A DNA stretch of 64,000 nucleotides, from the NCBI GenBank assembly GCA_026419785.1, contig JAODTK010005529.1, positions 124,001 through 188,000 on the forward strand, read 5' to 3'. Numbering within the stretch: position 1 is the first letter of the stretch; the number at the start of each line of letters is the position of its first letter. The notes under the pieces were generated by a model, which searched no databases, was not told the DNA's origin, and saw only the letters and a list, made by a program, of their open reading frames with translations. Source of the DNA: Sclerodactyla briareus. Taxonomy: Eukaryota; Echinodermata; Holothuroidea; Dendrochirotida; Sclerodactylidae. This document shows, one piece after another, positions 25,140-36,535 of the stretch. A program made the translations under genes and the position numbers.

Positions 25140-26174
25140 ACAGTCTCCACGATGCACAATTCAGTAGTGGAATTTCATCAGGAAGGACTGAACTAACAGT
25201 CCCCCCCCCCTCACAAACAACAACAACATTCCATTTGAATTTTGTGCCTTGTTATAGAATGAAATCAATCAGTCATTGGAATCGGCAAGTATCTCGAAGA
25301 ATAGTGGAATTGTATGAATTGCCCGAAATTGTTTAGTTATTTTGAGGGAAAACATGCCTTTGTTACCAATTGTGAACATTGACCCATATCCGGTCCACTC
25401 AATCTTCTTCTCTCTCACATGCGTGTCTTTCCTCGTATTTCCAGCAACGCCAATCCTCCTAGCCACAGTCTTTCCACATGACTTCTTCCTCTCGCCTCTT
25501 GCCCACTCTAGGCTCCATCACTTTCTCACATAGGTCTCAGTCTCGGGCGGGGTGCCTCCGTGCCCAAACCACCGTACGTATTGTCTGTTGACGCAATTCA
25601 ATGAGCTCAGCCACCAATAGCTTGTGCGACGGCCTCCTTCCATATTAATTGTCTCTCCTTGGACAACCCATGAGAACCTCAGCATTTCATTTGCGCCACC
25701 TCCAAGTCGTGTCGCTCTTCCTCTTTGTAATGGGCACCGCTTCCTCCCATCCCCTACCTTGTCTTATACAACGTTCCTTCCACTCTTGGTGGGACCTTGG
25801 TGCAGACTACCCATGTCACTCTCCACCAGACACCGCATGTTCCATCCACTTGAATCCTCTTTATCACTTCTTCAGTGGCCCCACCATTCCTCCCATGGAC
25901 CTGTGGTCCGAGATAGATATTCGGATTGTGCACATTTTGGGACAGTTTCTCCGCCATCCCCACTTCCAATGTCACTACACCCAACAGGAGCTCTGTCTTC
26001 TTCCTGCTACCTCTCATGCTCTTTGCCTCCAGGCTATCTCTCACTGTCCAGTCTCTGCTATGCTTCTCTCTTGGCGCTGTGCACACGAAACACAATTCAC
26101 ATTATTTCCACATTAGTCACTCCATTTTGCAGAGAACCATTACAAAATTGAAAGGAGACGCGCTAGCACACTTC
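25140..26174 (-). mobile_element. LINE (RTE/L2-like) 3' fragment, copy 1
   Basis: Read on the minus strand, translation near 26,000-25,760 gives pieces such as 'EEVIKRIQVDGTC', 'VWWRVTWVVC' and 'VPPRVEGTLYKT'. They correspond to the region after the reverse transcriptase palm in animal non-LTR elements, where the family has KRI, WR..GVLCD and K.K.KLYKT-like motifs. Lower coordinates (25,430-25,660) encode the 'WFGHV' segment less clearly. Frames are broken repeatedly. The plus-strand open frames of 155 and 175 codons (25,624-26,151) are antisense to this and are not genes. A second copy begins near 26,260. Confidence 0.7.
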
Positions 26175-26250
26175 GCAATGCCAACCCACAAACCCGCGCT
26201 GCGCGCACACCACTTACACACACACGCTTACACACCACACACACACACAG
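26175..26250. repeat. CA-rich microsatellite
   Basis: CA-rich sequence with a GCGCGC piece. It matches, in reverse, the TG and GCGC block at 27,395-27,585. Confidence 0.8.
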
Positions 26251-26259
26251 TTTTTGCGA

Positions 26260-26944
26260 CCCAGTCATGGAGCAACACACATCGACTCCCGAAACTCCAC
26301 CGATGCAAAATTCAGTAGTGGAATTTAATCAGGATAATGGCTGAAAAAATTGAAATAACAGTCCCCCCCCTCACAAACAAAACATCCTTTGCTATTTTGT
26401 GCCTTGTTAATAGAATTGAAATCAATCAGTCCATTGGAATCGGCAAGTATCTCGAAGAATAGGGAATGATATTGAAATTGCCCGGACCGAAATTTTTTCG
26501 TATTATTTTGAGGGAAAACATGACTGTGTGAACAATTGTGAACATCTGACCATATCCGGTCACTCCATCTTTCTTCTTTCTCCATGCGTGTCTTCCTCCT
26601 GTTATTTTCCAGCAACTGCCATATCCTCTCGACACAAGTCTTTACACCTGATTCTTCCCATTCGCCCCCTCTTGCACACTCTAGGCTCCATCACTCTCTC
26701 CCAACATAGGTCTCGTTCTCGGCGGGTTGCATCACGTGCCCAAACCACCCGTGTCTGTCTGACGCAACTGTCAATGAGATCAGCCACATAAGTTGCGTGC
26801 CCGACGGCCCCTCCTTCCGCATCTTAATTGTCTCTCCTTGTGAAAACATGAGCAACCTCGCATTTCCATTTGCGCCACCTCCAAGTTGTCGCTCTTTCAT
26901 CTTTGTAATGGGCACCGCTTCATCCCATCCCCACCTTGTCTTAC
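26260..26944 (-). mobile_element. LINE 3' fragment, copy 2 (truncated)
   Basis: This is a direct repeat of about 25,115-25,765: 'CAGTAGTGGAATTTAATCAG', then 'GAATCGGCAAGTATCTCG' and 'GGGCACCGCTTCATCCCATC'. On the minus strand near 26,790-26,610 it encodes 'HGWFGHVMQPAENETYVG', 'GRMGRIRC' and 'LCREDMAVAG'. This is the W(Y/F)GHV...GR(R)..GR...D...ED pattern at the C-terminus of many LINE reverse transcriptases. It stops after 'CTTGTCTTAC', where the next element is inserted. Confidence 0.75.
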
Positions 26945-27288
26945 TAGGCGGCCAATTGGGCGAAAAGTCATTGGCAGCAGGTCATTATCGCATCTATCAG
27001 CTTTTCGATGTTGATGGGCGGAAGGAAATTTCTGATGCACCCAGCAAATAAATGTCTGATGCAAGGCTGTATACAAAGTTGCTGCTGCAAGGAAATAAAA
27101 ACTAATGCGAAGATTACGAAATGATGATGCAAGACAAAACGATCTGTAATGCGAGGAACATAGATAGCTGACGCAAAGAATATTTAGATGAATACGACGA
27201 ATAAAAGCTGATACGAACATCGAAACGCTGATACGACGGGACAGAGCTGCTCATTGAAATTTCTGCCTTATTGGCGCTCAATTAGATG
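26945..27288. mobile_element. Minisatellite-cored TIR element, copy 1
   Basis: The ends are inverted repeats of about 65 bp. Left: 'GGCGGCCAATTGGGCGAAAA', 'CATTGGCAGCAGGT'. Right, reverse-complemented: 'GAGCGCCAATAAGGCAG', 'CAATGAGCAGCT'. Between them are about ten degenerate direct units of 22-26 bp resembling 'GCTGATGCGAGGAATAAAAA'. It lies inside the LINE sequence: 'CTTGTCTTA' before it is the LINE junction that is continuous in copy 1 at about 25,765. There is no coding content. I know of no named family that matches. Confidence 0.65.
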
Positions 27289-27394
27289 GGGTAATTGTCG
27301 GTGGTTAAGAAGTATCCACTGAGGGGTACACTTTGGTAGGGTACACACGGGTGCTGGGTGATCCGGTCCAGCAATTGGGGGCTACCAAGGCCTG

Positions 27395-27585
27395 TGCGTG
27401 TGCGTGTTGTATATGCGTTGGGTGTGTGTAGTGTGTGTGTGTTGAGGTGTATGTGTGTGTGTTGTGTGCACCGCGCGCGCGCGCGGTGTGTGTGTAGGGT
27501 GTGTGTGTGTGTGTGTTGTAAGAGCTTCGTGTGTTGTAAGTGTGGTGTACGGCGCGCGCGTGTTTGTGTGTTGGGCATATGCGAA
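27395..27585. repeat. (TG)n with GCGC blocks
   Basis: TG repeats with a GC-alternating stretch at about 27,472-27,485 and another near 27,552. This is the reverse of the CA and GCGC block at 26,175-26,250. The minus-strand frames of 227 and 248 codons across it are antisense artefacts. Confidence 0.85.
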
Positions 27586-27639
27586 GTGATGCTATCGCGC
27601 GTCCTTGCAGATTGTAATGGGTCTCTGCCAAATATGGAG

Positions 27640-28012
27640 GATAATGTGGAATATGTGTGATGAATATGTGGTCTGTGCACAGCGCCAAGAGAGAAAGCGA
27701 GAGAGACTGGAACAGGGAGAGATAGCATGAGAAAAGAGGCATGAGAGCGTAAGAGGAAGGAAGAAGACCGAGCTCCGGTTGGGTGGAGGGACAGGGAAAA
27801 TGGGGAGAGGGGAGAAGAAGAAAGGGGAACTGTCCCCAAAAGCTGCACAATCGAATAAGTTCTCGGCCCAAACAGTCCAGGATGATGGTGGTCACTGAAA
27901 GAAAGGGAGAAAGAGGATTCCAAGGGATGGAAACAGTGGTGTCTGGTGGAGAGTGACATGGGTAGTCTGCAAACGAAGGTCCCACCAAGAGAGTGAAAGG
28001 AAAGTTGTATAA
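27640..28012 (+). mobile_element. LINE 3' fragment, inverted copy
   Basis: Same segment as 25,765-26,090 but on the plus strand: 'GGGAGAGATAGCATGAGAAA' to 'AAGGTCCCACCAAGAGAGTG'. Translation gives 'GVWWRVTWVVCKRRS', nearly the same as in copy 1. It ends at 'GTTGTATAA', exactly where the second minisatellite element begins. With 25.8-27.3 kb it forms a large inverted duplication. Confidence 0.7.
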
Positions 28013-28450
28013 TATGGCGCGCCGCCAAATATTAAGGCAAAAGTCAAGGAAGCAGCTATCACCCGTCGTATAAACAGCGTTTCGATGTTCGTATCAGCTT
28101 TTATTCATCGTATCAGCTAAATATTCTTCGCATCAGCTATCTATGTTCCTCGCATTACAGATCGTTTTGGGCCTTTCATCATGCATTTCGTATTCTTTCG
28201 CATTAGTTTTTATTCCTTGCAGCAGCAATTGTATACACCGCATCAGACTTTCTTTGCTGGCATCAGAATTTCCCTTCCGTCCCTCAACAATTTAGACGGT
28301 TCACATTAGCAATTTTCATTCCCCGCATGAGCAATTTTTCCCTTCGCAGTACCTTTGTGTTTGTCCTCGCACACCAATATCATTGCTGCATCGACTGTGT
28401 CTTACTACTAATCGTTTTTCCCAGCCTCGCACCAGCATTTTAACGTCGCA
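28013..28450. mobile_element. Minisatellite-cored element, copy 2 (inverted)
   Basis: Reverse complement of copy 1 with the same internal unit order. The phrases for 'AACATAGATAGCTGA', 'AACGATCTGTAATGCG' and 'GAACATCGAAACGCTG' appear in matching positions. It extends beyond the region shared with copy 1, with further CGCATCAGC-type units to about 28,450. A matching far inverted end is not obvious. Confidence 0.6.
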
Positions 28451-29943
28451 TCATAACCTAAATCCTGCGTGTCTATTATGCATGCATGTTTATTAATGGC
28501 AAGGTGACCGTCATATAAATATCCATTTCGGAGATATCTCCTGGCGCATGCGTCATTGTCCCCGGCGCTGGCATTTGTGACAACTAGTACTGCTTGGCCA
28601 ATCCGCCACATAGTAATTTATCAATGGAGTACTGCGATCTTTCAGATACTTCACATTTTTGTGTTTTTTTTAACTCTCCTCGTTGTTCATAATAATATTT
28701 CAAATCGTCCCTCATAAAGAAAAAACAAGTTGTATATGAGTTTAGGCATCTACTGTATGCTAATTAAATAGAAAACAAGAGAAATTCCGCGAAATGTCTA
28801 CACTGATTCCAGGCCCGTACGCAGGGCAGGGGGGGGGGTTTTTCGTTGGGTTTCGTCCGAACCCCCCCCCCCCCCGGCAATCGACCCCCCTTCTTGGAAT
28901 TCGAACCCTCTCTGGAAAATCGGCGAACCCCCGCCGAAACGCGTTTGAGGTTCTCGACATGGGAAAGGAATCAACCAAACAGCTAGTGTTCAGTTGTCGA
29001 TGGGAGAATTTCCTTAATTATCATTACGAATACTCTGACAACCGTCAAGAAGGTACGGAAGTGCATCCAAAATATTCTAGTTATAATCTTGACGTCATTC
29101 ACCTTGAGTTAATCACACAGTACGATTTAACAGAAACGGGATCGAGAAACGCTAGCCTACTTTACACTCCTACCAAAGTTTGAACAGAATCCGTCCGCCG
29201 GCAGAACCACAAGATTTCGGTGCATTCTTTTCCTGCACTGTCCAAAGGCAGGACCAGAGACTGCCCAAGCCGGAACCACGAGTGCGCTCGGCGTCGATAA
29301 GAGTTGTGACGAGACTTCTTTCCGACGTCCCATTCTCCTAAATATCGGCACACCGCACCGCCCTTACCTCGTGTGAGTGTGAGAATTTTTTCGGTGTATG
29401 AGAAGGCCGAGAACCTACACAAGGTGTAGTATGACTCAGGATCGACTCACATCACTGGCATTGATGCCCCATTCCAGGTAGTCCGTCGAGATTGGCTTGC
29501 AAAAAGTAGTGGACAAATTCGTCCTGGAATTGGCGAAAAGCTTGTTAAATGTGTAATCGCTGCGTCACGATATGCCAGATGCTCCTCCCGTGGTTTTTTC
29601 CCCCCTGGAGCTTGGTCCTCAATACTCCAGGGTGTCCAATAATTTAAAATAGAGTAATCCTTCTTGGTTTTGGAACAATCTATTACTGCTTACGATTACT
29701 GTTTACCTATTGTTTCCACTGATTATTCATCAAAAAATGTTCACAACACTAGGTATAGAAATTCCCGTGTACTATATATCTGGACTGGAGAATTCTAGTC
29801 ACAGCCTTACAATCGCTAGGTGCCGAATGACACGCTGATGAAGAATGAATTTCAGGTGATTGAAACGCGGAAGAATCGGTGCAACCTGAAAAAAAGTAAA
29901 GATGTTCAAGTCGAGTCAACCTTCCTGAACTCCTCTAAATGTA
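28451..29943. other. No gene recognised; G and C runs
   Basis: G and C runs near 28,830 and 28,861 flank a short segment and probably belong to another small element. The 129-codon frame 28,794-29,183 (+) and minus frames at 29,157-29,422 match nothing I know. Confidence 0.4.
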
Positions 29944-31305
29944 GGACGCGTGTCCCCTCCCCCCCCCCCAAAAAAAAATGACTAAATGAAATTTGAAAAT
30001 TAACACCAACATCGCAATTAAAGATCTTATCGATCTGCGGAACATGATGGAATATAGATAATAGATAATATAGCAGGCTAAATAAATGGTGAAACTATAT
30101 TCCTTTCTAAGTTCAACAGATTTGCCGCACCCCGATTGCCGCCTCTTCTTCGATTTTCGCAGCTTGTATCGAATCTGTAATCTTGTTCATTTCACCAGTC
30201 AGTTCTAGAACGACTGATTACTCTCGAGTTTGCGCTAATCGTCGTCAATGAAGATGAAACGCCCGTCAGCATTCTTGGCAAATACAAGGGATTACCGACT
30301 GACCTGTAATGCTATCTCACTAGGCTAATAGATTAATTCAAGGACAATAATCTCCGCTGTAAGTTGACGGGCAACAATACTCGGCAACAAAAGTGGGACA
30401 TTTGAAATTTTTAGTCCTTAGTCCTAAAATAGAAAATTGATGCTTGCATTTTTGTTCAGCTTTATAATTAACATGAAGAAATAACCCCAAATGGCATGTT
30501 GTGAATGACTTTATCATTTACTATCGTGTATCTAGGTTCCGTAACGTTTCAAATGAAAAAGACACCAAACAGCATGATTATGTATCAAACTGTATACGGT
30601 AAAATTGCTATAAATTTGCCTACAGATATTTGCGATACAACTAACATATTTTGAAACCTTGATTCCCATCGTTTGGTACGACACTCATCACCAAGTGAAA
30701 AAAGGGTGTTACGTACGTTTCAAAGACACCAATTTAATTTGTCCCACTTTTGGTATCTTTCAAACGTACGTAATAATTTTCCACTTGTTGGTCAACTATT
30801 GTAAAATGCGAGGACACCAAAGCGTCAAAACCTTTTAATCTTCCAGGTGTTTGGTCGTCCTACTAAAGGGAGTCAGACCTAACCCCTAACAGACGAAGTC
30901 GATACGCTAACCACGTGACCACAGTTGGATGGCCAACACAGGGGCGGATAAGGGGCTACCCGGGTGAGCATCATATGTCGTTGGATCATGGACAATGGAA
31001 ATTCACCGTAATGAGGAAAGAAAGAAGATCGATTATCTTAGATGGGAGGGGGGTGCGAAGGCGTGACATACTTCCCCAGGGACTCCCTCAGCGGGAATTG
31101 CTGTCTCCAAACTCATGGATATGCATTATCATCTTAATACATAACATTTCATTAATAACTACGTTTGCAGACTTGACCCCAGTTTTATGACTGGGAACAA
31201 AGAGCTCACAACGCTCAGGAAGTGCCGTTTCGGTTATCGGGACCGGTTTGGTAATGCTTAAAACCCAAAATGTTCCCCTACGCTCTCCCCACAGGGCCAC
31301 TGCGA
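29944..31305 (+). repeat. Long repeat L, copy 2
   Basis: Collinear with 18,239-20,100 except that the nested MITE is missing. Near its end it keeps 'AATTCACCGTAATGAGGAA' and 'AAGTGCCGTTTCGG'. The final 'GCGCCAACC' module is only vestigial. The two copies differ by frequent single-base insertions and deletions. Confidence 0.75.
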
Positions 31306-32894
31306 AGGGGGGGTGCTGGGGGTGCGGCACACCCCCAGATTTTTCGACGGGGCGGAGCACCCGTACCGATTTCAGGTCATTGTGTCAAGCACCCTGGACT
31401 TTGAGCTTGAAGGCTGCCATGGATCAATATTTGCGCGAAATGCGGGATCCCGGTGTTCGATCAGCAGGCTGCGGAAGTTGGGGTTATTAGTGTAACTTGA
31501 GCAACTGAATGGAAGATATCCTTATATGACCCCAAATTCACTTGATATGGTTGATGATTGATCAGATAGTATTGGAAAAAGCTCCAGAAGTTTCCTTTAA
31601 TTGTTTTATAAATCCTCAAGGCACCTAACAATGATAAAATACCGAAAAGTTGAATTTTTTCAAGAATTTTCATCTTGTATATAAAAATGTAGTATTTGTA
31701 TTTGGCTCGCAGGGGCAACCTCCCTTCCTAGCGTAAACATTCAACAATTGGGGAGGGGTTGCCTAGTGGCCAGGCTCCACGGACCGGTTAGTGGAAGGTG
31801 CCCCAGTGTAAAGTTTCCTCTGACGAATCTCAGCAATTTTGTTTCTATCGCCGTCGTTGTGCTTTGTTAATCTTGTGTAATGGACGTGAACATGGTAAGT
31901 CAGTAGCAACCGGCCCCATTTACGGTGGTCTGTGAGGCCTGATTTGGTTAAATTCCTTGCCTCGCTTGCGCCAACTGATGACATTCTGCTTTGACGGGCT
32001 CATCACCATAAACCACATACCTACCCGAAATAGGCCTACTACGTTCAAACAGCCGCGTCTTACGGCGGTAGGCACCCCTGATCTACTAGGCATGCTACTA
32101 CCGTATGCATGGGGCCTACACATGACGAATTTTCAATCATATTGTTGATTCCTTAGAATCAAATCATTACTATGGGGCGGGCGGATCACACACGGGGGAG
32201 GGGGGACATGTCCCCCCCCCCAATATTTTAGGTGGGGGCCATAATAATCGAATAGCCCTTCCCCCCCCCCAATTTTTGCGAACATGAGCGAAAAAACAAA
32301 TCCTATAATCATACTACATACGCCAAAACAAATATGTTCTCATATATATAACTCATATTTCTTATCAGATTGTTTAAATTTTTTGTTGAGAAGGTCGAAT
32401 GCGAAAAACAATCGCGCTGGCGCACGCTGTATCCTATCGGTTCCTTTACATGTATATCAGTGGGCCCACGTGACAATAACTTTGTCAATCTGGTAGGCCA
32501 CGCGGTAGGCCCACCGGGAGAATTGGGTTTAGGTTTTGATTCATGTTGCACCCCCCCCCACTCCTCACTCAACATGCTGATCCAACTGCCATTTTCTTAA
32601 CACTGCACACAGTTTAGTCCTATTGTCAGCCTGACGTGCTGTTTTTATAGAAGATGAAAGCTATCTGTAACGAACCAAACAGGACGGGGATTGGCACATT
32701 AGTATGGAGGTTTACGAGATTGACGTGTAACTATACAGGCGCGGCGCGGGGCGAAACAATTCTGATACCATGGACATTTTGGACGAAAAATTTGGTCGGA
32801 ACTAATCTGAAAAATTACCAAATTGTCTGCTAACTGGCTCAATTCCTTTCAATCAAATCCCGAAAAATGCACACATTTAACCATGACAGTGATG
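31306..32894. other. No gene recognised; C and G runs
   Basis: C runs at about 32,208, 32,262 and 32,551 are each part of small GC-rich units. The ones at 32,208 and 32,262 are followed by 'AATATTTT' and 'AATTTTTGCG'. Open frames to 88 codons show no motif. Confidence 0.4.
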
Positions 32895-32972
32895 TTCGAG
32901 CAAACTTTCAATCTGCGAGCAGCCTCCAACCCAATAGGAAGGGCCCCGATGGAATATCGCTAAGCCATATGC
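32895..32972 (+). mobile_element. LINE reverse transcriptase scrap
   Basis: In one frame this reads 'SSLQPNRKGPDGISLSHML' and then stops. It fits the 'N..K.PGPDGI' block near the start of many LINE reverse transcriptase domains. Only this block is recognisable. Confidence 0.4.
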
Positions 32973-33060
32973 TATGATAGATGGAGACCTACGATTGAGA
33001 AATGTAAGAATTAACAATCGATCTGTTTTCAGAATTTACTTTCAATTTCAGGGATTGGAA

Positions 33061-33420
33061 ACTGCCATAAGTCGCGGAAGTGCCGCTCTCGAATCTCGGG
33101 GGGGGGGGGGGGGGGGGGGTTGGTGGTCTGTCAACTATTTTCTTGTCCGGTACGCGTCCACTGATGGTAGCGCGAATTGTTATGCATAAACGTAGATCAG
33201 TTCCATCAAGAGTGTTTCTGAGATATACATTTCAGAAATTATTGTCAATTTTGGGAATGTTGCTTACTGCCATAAGACAGGGAGTACCGTTTCCGTCATC
33301 TGGGGGATGTACGGCAATCTGGGGGTCTGTAAACTAAAAATTTCCTTGTACCTAACGCGCCAACCCCTGGTGGCGTTACGCTTGGATGGTGCTACCCTCA
33401 TATGTCCTCCCCCCCCCCCC
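33061..33420 (+). repeat. Dispersed 'CGCCAACC..GGTGGCG' module, two units
   Basis: 'ACTGCCATAAG' occurs at 33,061 and 33,268, and each is followed by a degraded module. The first contains a 22-G run (33,098-33,119) and 'GGTACGCGTCCACTGATGG'. The second has 'AACGCGCCAACCCCTGGTGG' (33,355-33,374) and a C run near 33,410. Confidence 0.65.
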
Positions 33421-33939
33421 ACCCCATATTTAACGCAGATCGCCGCTCTGATCTTTCCAACTGAAAGACAGTGACAAGTGATTATGATCAAGTGATAATA
33501 TGAAAGTAGGAGCATTTTTCAGCTCATTGATCTAGTATAAAACAATTTTTCATCTCGAAACAGCCAGAATTCCCAAAAGGGGACGATGGACCTCCCTTCC
33601 GCATCCCGCCACTGACGGCGGTCCATAATGGGGACCCCTGAGTTAACTTTTCCCCTTACACCAGAAAACCTGGCTACTACGCCCGCTGTTCACTGTTATT
33701 TTGCTTTTGCTAGGTCGCCGCTTGCCTCGTGCTGCTAAGTAGGGTACCGTACCGCTGGTTACCTCAGGGTGTACTGGTGCCCAAACGGAATCACGCGATT
33801 CGCTCATGAATACTCAAAAAAGTATAAAAAAAATTGCAAAAGAAAAAATCTGAAAAAATGAAAATGACGAAAATGTAGGTTTTTGTGTTGGGGTAGGGCG
33901 GGGTGTCTTTTGACGGAGAGCTCAGCACCCCCAGTATAA

Positions 33940-34060
33940 AATCGTTCGCAGGGCCTCCGCCGCCGATGTGGCGCTCTCCGCTCAAATAGTAGCACACATC
34001 AATTCATCAAAATTTCGGTCGGCGTCCCCTCCTCCTAAAATTTTTTGCTGGCACCGCCAC
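33940..34060 (+). repeat. Dispersed module, diverged copy
   Basis: 'CCGCCGCCGATGTGGCGCTC', 'CCGCTCAAATAGTAG', 'GGTCGGCGTCCCC' and 'TGGCACCGCCACTG' follow the same order as at 20,072-20,165, with the C run shortened. Confidence 0.5.
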
Positions 34061-34644
34061 TGCCCATCAGCAACAAACGACTTCATGCATACCGCGATTT
34101 TCAACAAGTAGGCCCTATCAGCCAGCGGAGACCCTCTCCTGCATGGTCATTGGTGACGAGGGGTATCTAGGTAAACAAGTTGTTGCACCTAGGGAAATGC
34201 CTTTATGAATCCTATTTTGTTCAATGAAGCAGTTACATCTCACTTCATCCCTCCTTTGTGGCTCATTATCTATCATTTTCATATGACAAATGAAAACTGT
34301 GTCAATCATTGCCCTCTCAGGCTGCCCTCTTGGGTCCCAGTGTGCAACATCGGAAGAATTTCAGTGACTAGATGACACTAAGTTTAATCGCACAATCCTC
34401 CTGTCATACAGCCAACTGATCGGCCTATAATTTAAAGAAAGGGCAGCAGTAAACCATACCTATAGACGTTCGAAATCAATCTGCCTCGTTCATAATGAGA
34501 TCCGGGAATGACTGACCTCACAAATTCGAGGACCCACTAATGAGCATGGCGTAATGCATATCGTTCGGAACTGCTGGCCCAGGCCAGGGGCCAGGGACCT
34601 CCGTCCAAAGGCGCACATAGCTTGGGTTAGGTGCATGTTTTTAT

Positions 34645-34678
34645 TTATATATATATATATATAATATATATTATATAT

Positions 34679-34737
<59 letters not shown>

Positions 34738-34798
34738 GAATATCTATATTATATATATATATAATATTTATATTATATATATATATATATATAATATA
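34645..34798. repeat. (TA)n microsatellite
   Basis: About 154 bp of almost pure alternating T and A. Confidence 0.97.
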
Positions 34799-34939
34799 CT
34801 AGCCTAAGCTATTCATAGCTACAGTATCCTGAGATTTTTTTTTCAATCGAAATTGGTTATTCAAGCTGGGTACATGTGAGCTAAGAACACTCGGGAAGGG
34901 CCAATTCCGGCCTCTGGGGTGTTTTGTCAAGTCAAAAAT

Positions 34940-35020
34940 TGCCTGTACGATCCGCGCAAACCGATGGGGGCGCCCCTCCGCATAGATAGCAACAAGGTAA
35001 TTCGAACGCGCCCCTGCTAA
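34940..35020 (+). repeat. Dispersed module, diverged copy
   Basis: 'CCGCGCAAACCGATGGGGGC', 'CTCCGCATAGATAG' and 'AACGCGCCCCTGC' keep the module order. No C run remains. Confidence 0.45.
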
Positions 35021-35559
35021 ATCCCTGCGTAAGGGCCTGTTGATCCACTTGTAAGGCGGTGTCTTACCACACGTTAACGTTGAGATTTCTTAATATTTTG
35101 GTAACCTGGCGTAGAATGGAATAATCCACTTAACTGTTAATGTATGCGCGATTCAATTAAGCGAGCGGTGTTGATTGGCTTGCATCTTCGAATTTGGCAA
35201 TCCGGGGTGGTGATATATATACTGTTTATTCTGAAGGTTCTAATTGGTTGGTGCCTAATAGTTTCCAGGAATCATTTCACAGCTTTCCTGTATTTATTTT
35301 GCCGAATCAGCCGTTTAAACGAAGTTTATTGCCAGTTTCGTACTGACTATTTCGGCGAGCTCAAGAGTCCACACAGTAAAACCTATGGACAAGGACAGCG
35401 CGTTGAGTGAGTTATCACAAATGGACAACTTCCCCAATGCCCGTGTCTGTAACTCCGAACTGGCTTATGTGATCTGACATAGCCCTAACCTGCGGGTATG
35501 TCCACTCTTCCATGATATATATTCCATTCAGATACTATCTACGCAGGGGGGGGGGGGGG

Positions 35560-36066
35560 GGGAAGATGGTAGTGATGGAAATGATTAAACACTGTGAGGC
35601 GAAAAAAACCCTGATGCGAGGCGGTAAACATGTAGGAAACAGTCCCGTCGAGCGATAAAAAATTGATCTTGTGAGGAACAAAAATTGCTACTGCAAAGGA
35701 TTCAAATTGATTGATGGAATAGGTCAAGATCGTAATGCGAATACAACAGAATGTCTCATCGAGGAATGAAAATCGTTGATGAGAAGAATGCATAGTTGAT
35801 GCGATCTATGCAAATGCTGATGCAGGGAAGAAGACCGCCATACTAGGAATTAAAAACTAACATGCGAAAGGGATATCGGCGATGCCAAGGAATTAAATGG
35901 CTGGTGCGATGTATAAAAATTGCTGCTGCGCGGAAGAAAAATTGCTGAAACGACGAATAAAGTGCTGATTGCGACCACCAAAACGCTGATACGAACATCG
36001 AAAAGCTGATAAGATGGATAGACCTGCTGCATGGACTTTCGCCTAATTGGCGCTCCATACAATTCG
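35560..36066 (+). mobile_element. Minisatellite-cored element, copy 3
   Basis: About 19 degenerate direct units of 22-26 bp around 'GATGCGAGGAATAAAAATT' run from 35,590 to 36,000. The right end 'CTGCTGCATGGACTTTCG', 'CCTAATTGGCGCTCC' matches both ends of copy 1. No left inverted end is visible. An 18-G run (35,546-35,563) precedes the array. Confidence 0.6.
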
Positions 36067-36148
36067 GCTTTTCGGAACCGATGAGCTAGAAAAGCTTCTT
36101 AATTAGTGCCCCAAAGACATCTATGGAGAATTCAGGAATTCTCCGCGA

Positions 36149-36315
36149 GGCTTGCGGAGCCTTGCGGTGGGACAAGCTGCTTCCGCGGGACCGCAGAGTG
36201 TGAGGCCGACGACCGCAAGATCGTGTTCCACCGCAACATCTAGCTCACCGCAAGCCTTGTGGAAGCTGCCGCAAGGTTTTCAACGAGTTCAAAACTTTCC
36301 AGACTTTCCGCAATG
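36149..36315. repeat. CCGCAAG/CTTGCGG cluster
   Basis: CTTGCGG occurs at 36,151 and 36,161. CCGCAAG or near matches occur at 36,191, 36,213, 36,231, 36,248, 36,269 and 36,308. The left ones and right ones point toward each other, so the segment can fold on itself. It may be the end or core of a small element. Confidence 0.5.
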
Positions 36316-36535
36316 AAATAAATGCTCTGCTATGGCAACGGTGTCAATGAGCGTGCCCATGCGATAAATGCGAGATGAGACTCGCAAATTATGAGTTATT
36401 ATTTCCTACACTGAATACCCCCATGAACCTTATTAGGCTATCACCCGAAACCACGTTTGGTTCAAGAACACACTGAAATGAAAATTTGCACCGTCACCAA
36501 CGGTCCCCGCCTATATATCTCCTATATCAATAAAT

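Noticed and set aside
25624-26151. Open frames of 175 and 155 codons on the plus strand
   Set aside because: They lie opposite a minus-strand LINE with recognisable motifs, so they are shadows.
27282-28028. Longest open frame in the window (248 codons, minus strand)
   Set aside because: It is antisense to a LINE reverse transcriptase fragment on the plus strand and runs through a CA and GCGC microsatellite.
35590-36000. Regular 22-24 bp repeats that look like a CRISPR array
   Set aside because: There are no constant repeats with unique spacers of set length, the units are degenerate and contiguous, and the genome is eukaryotic. It is a minisatellite inside a mobile element.
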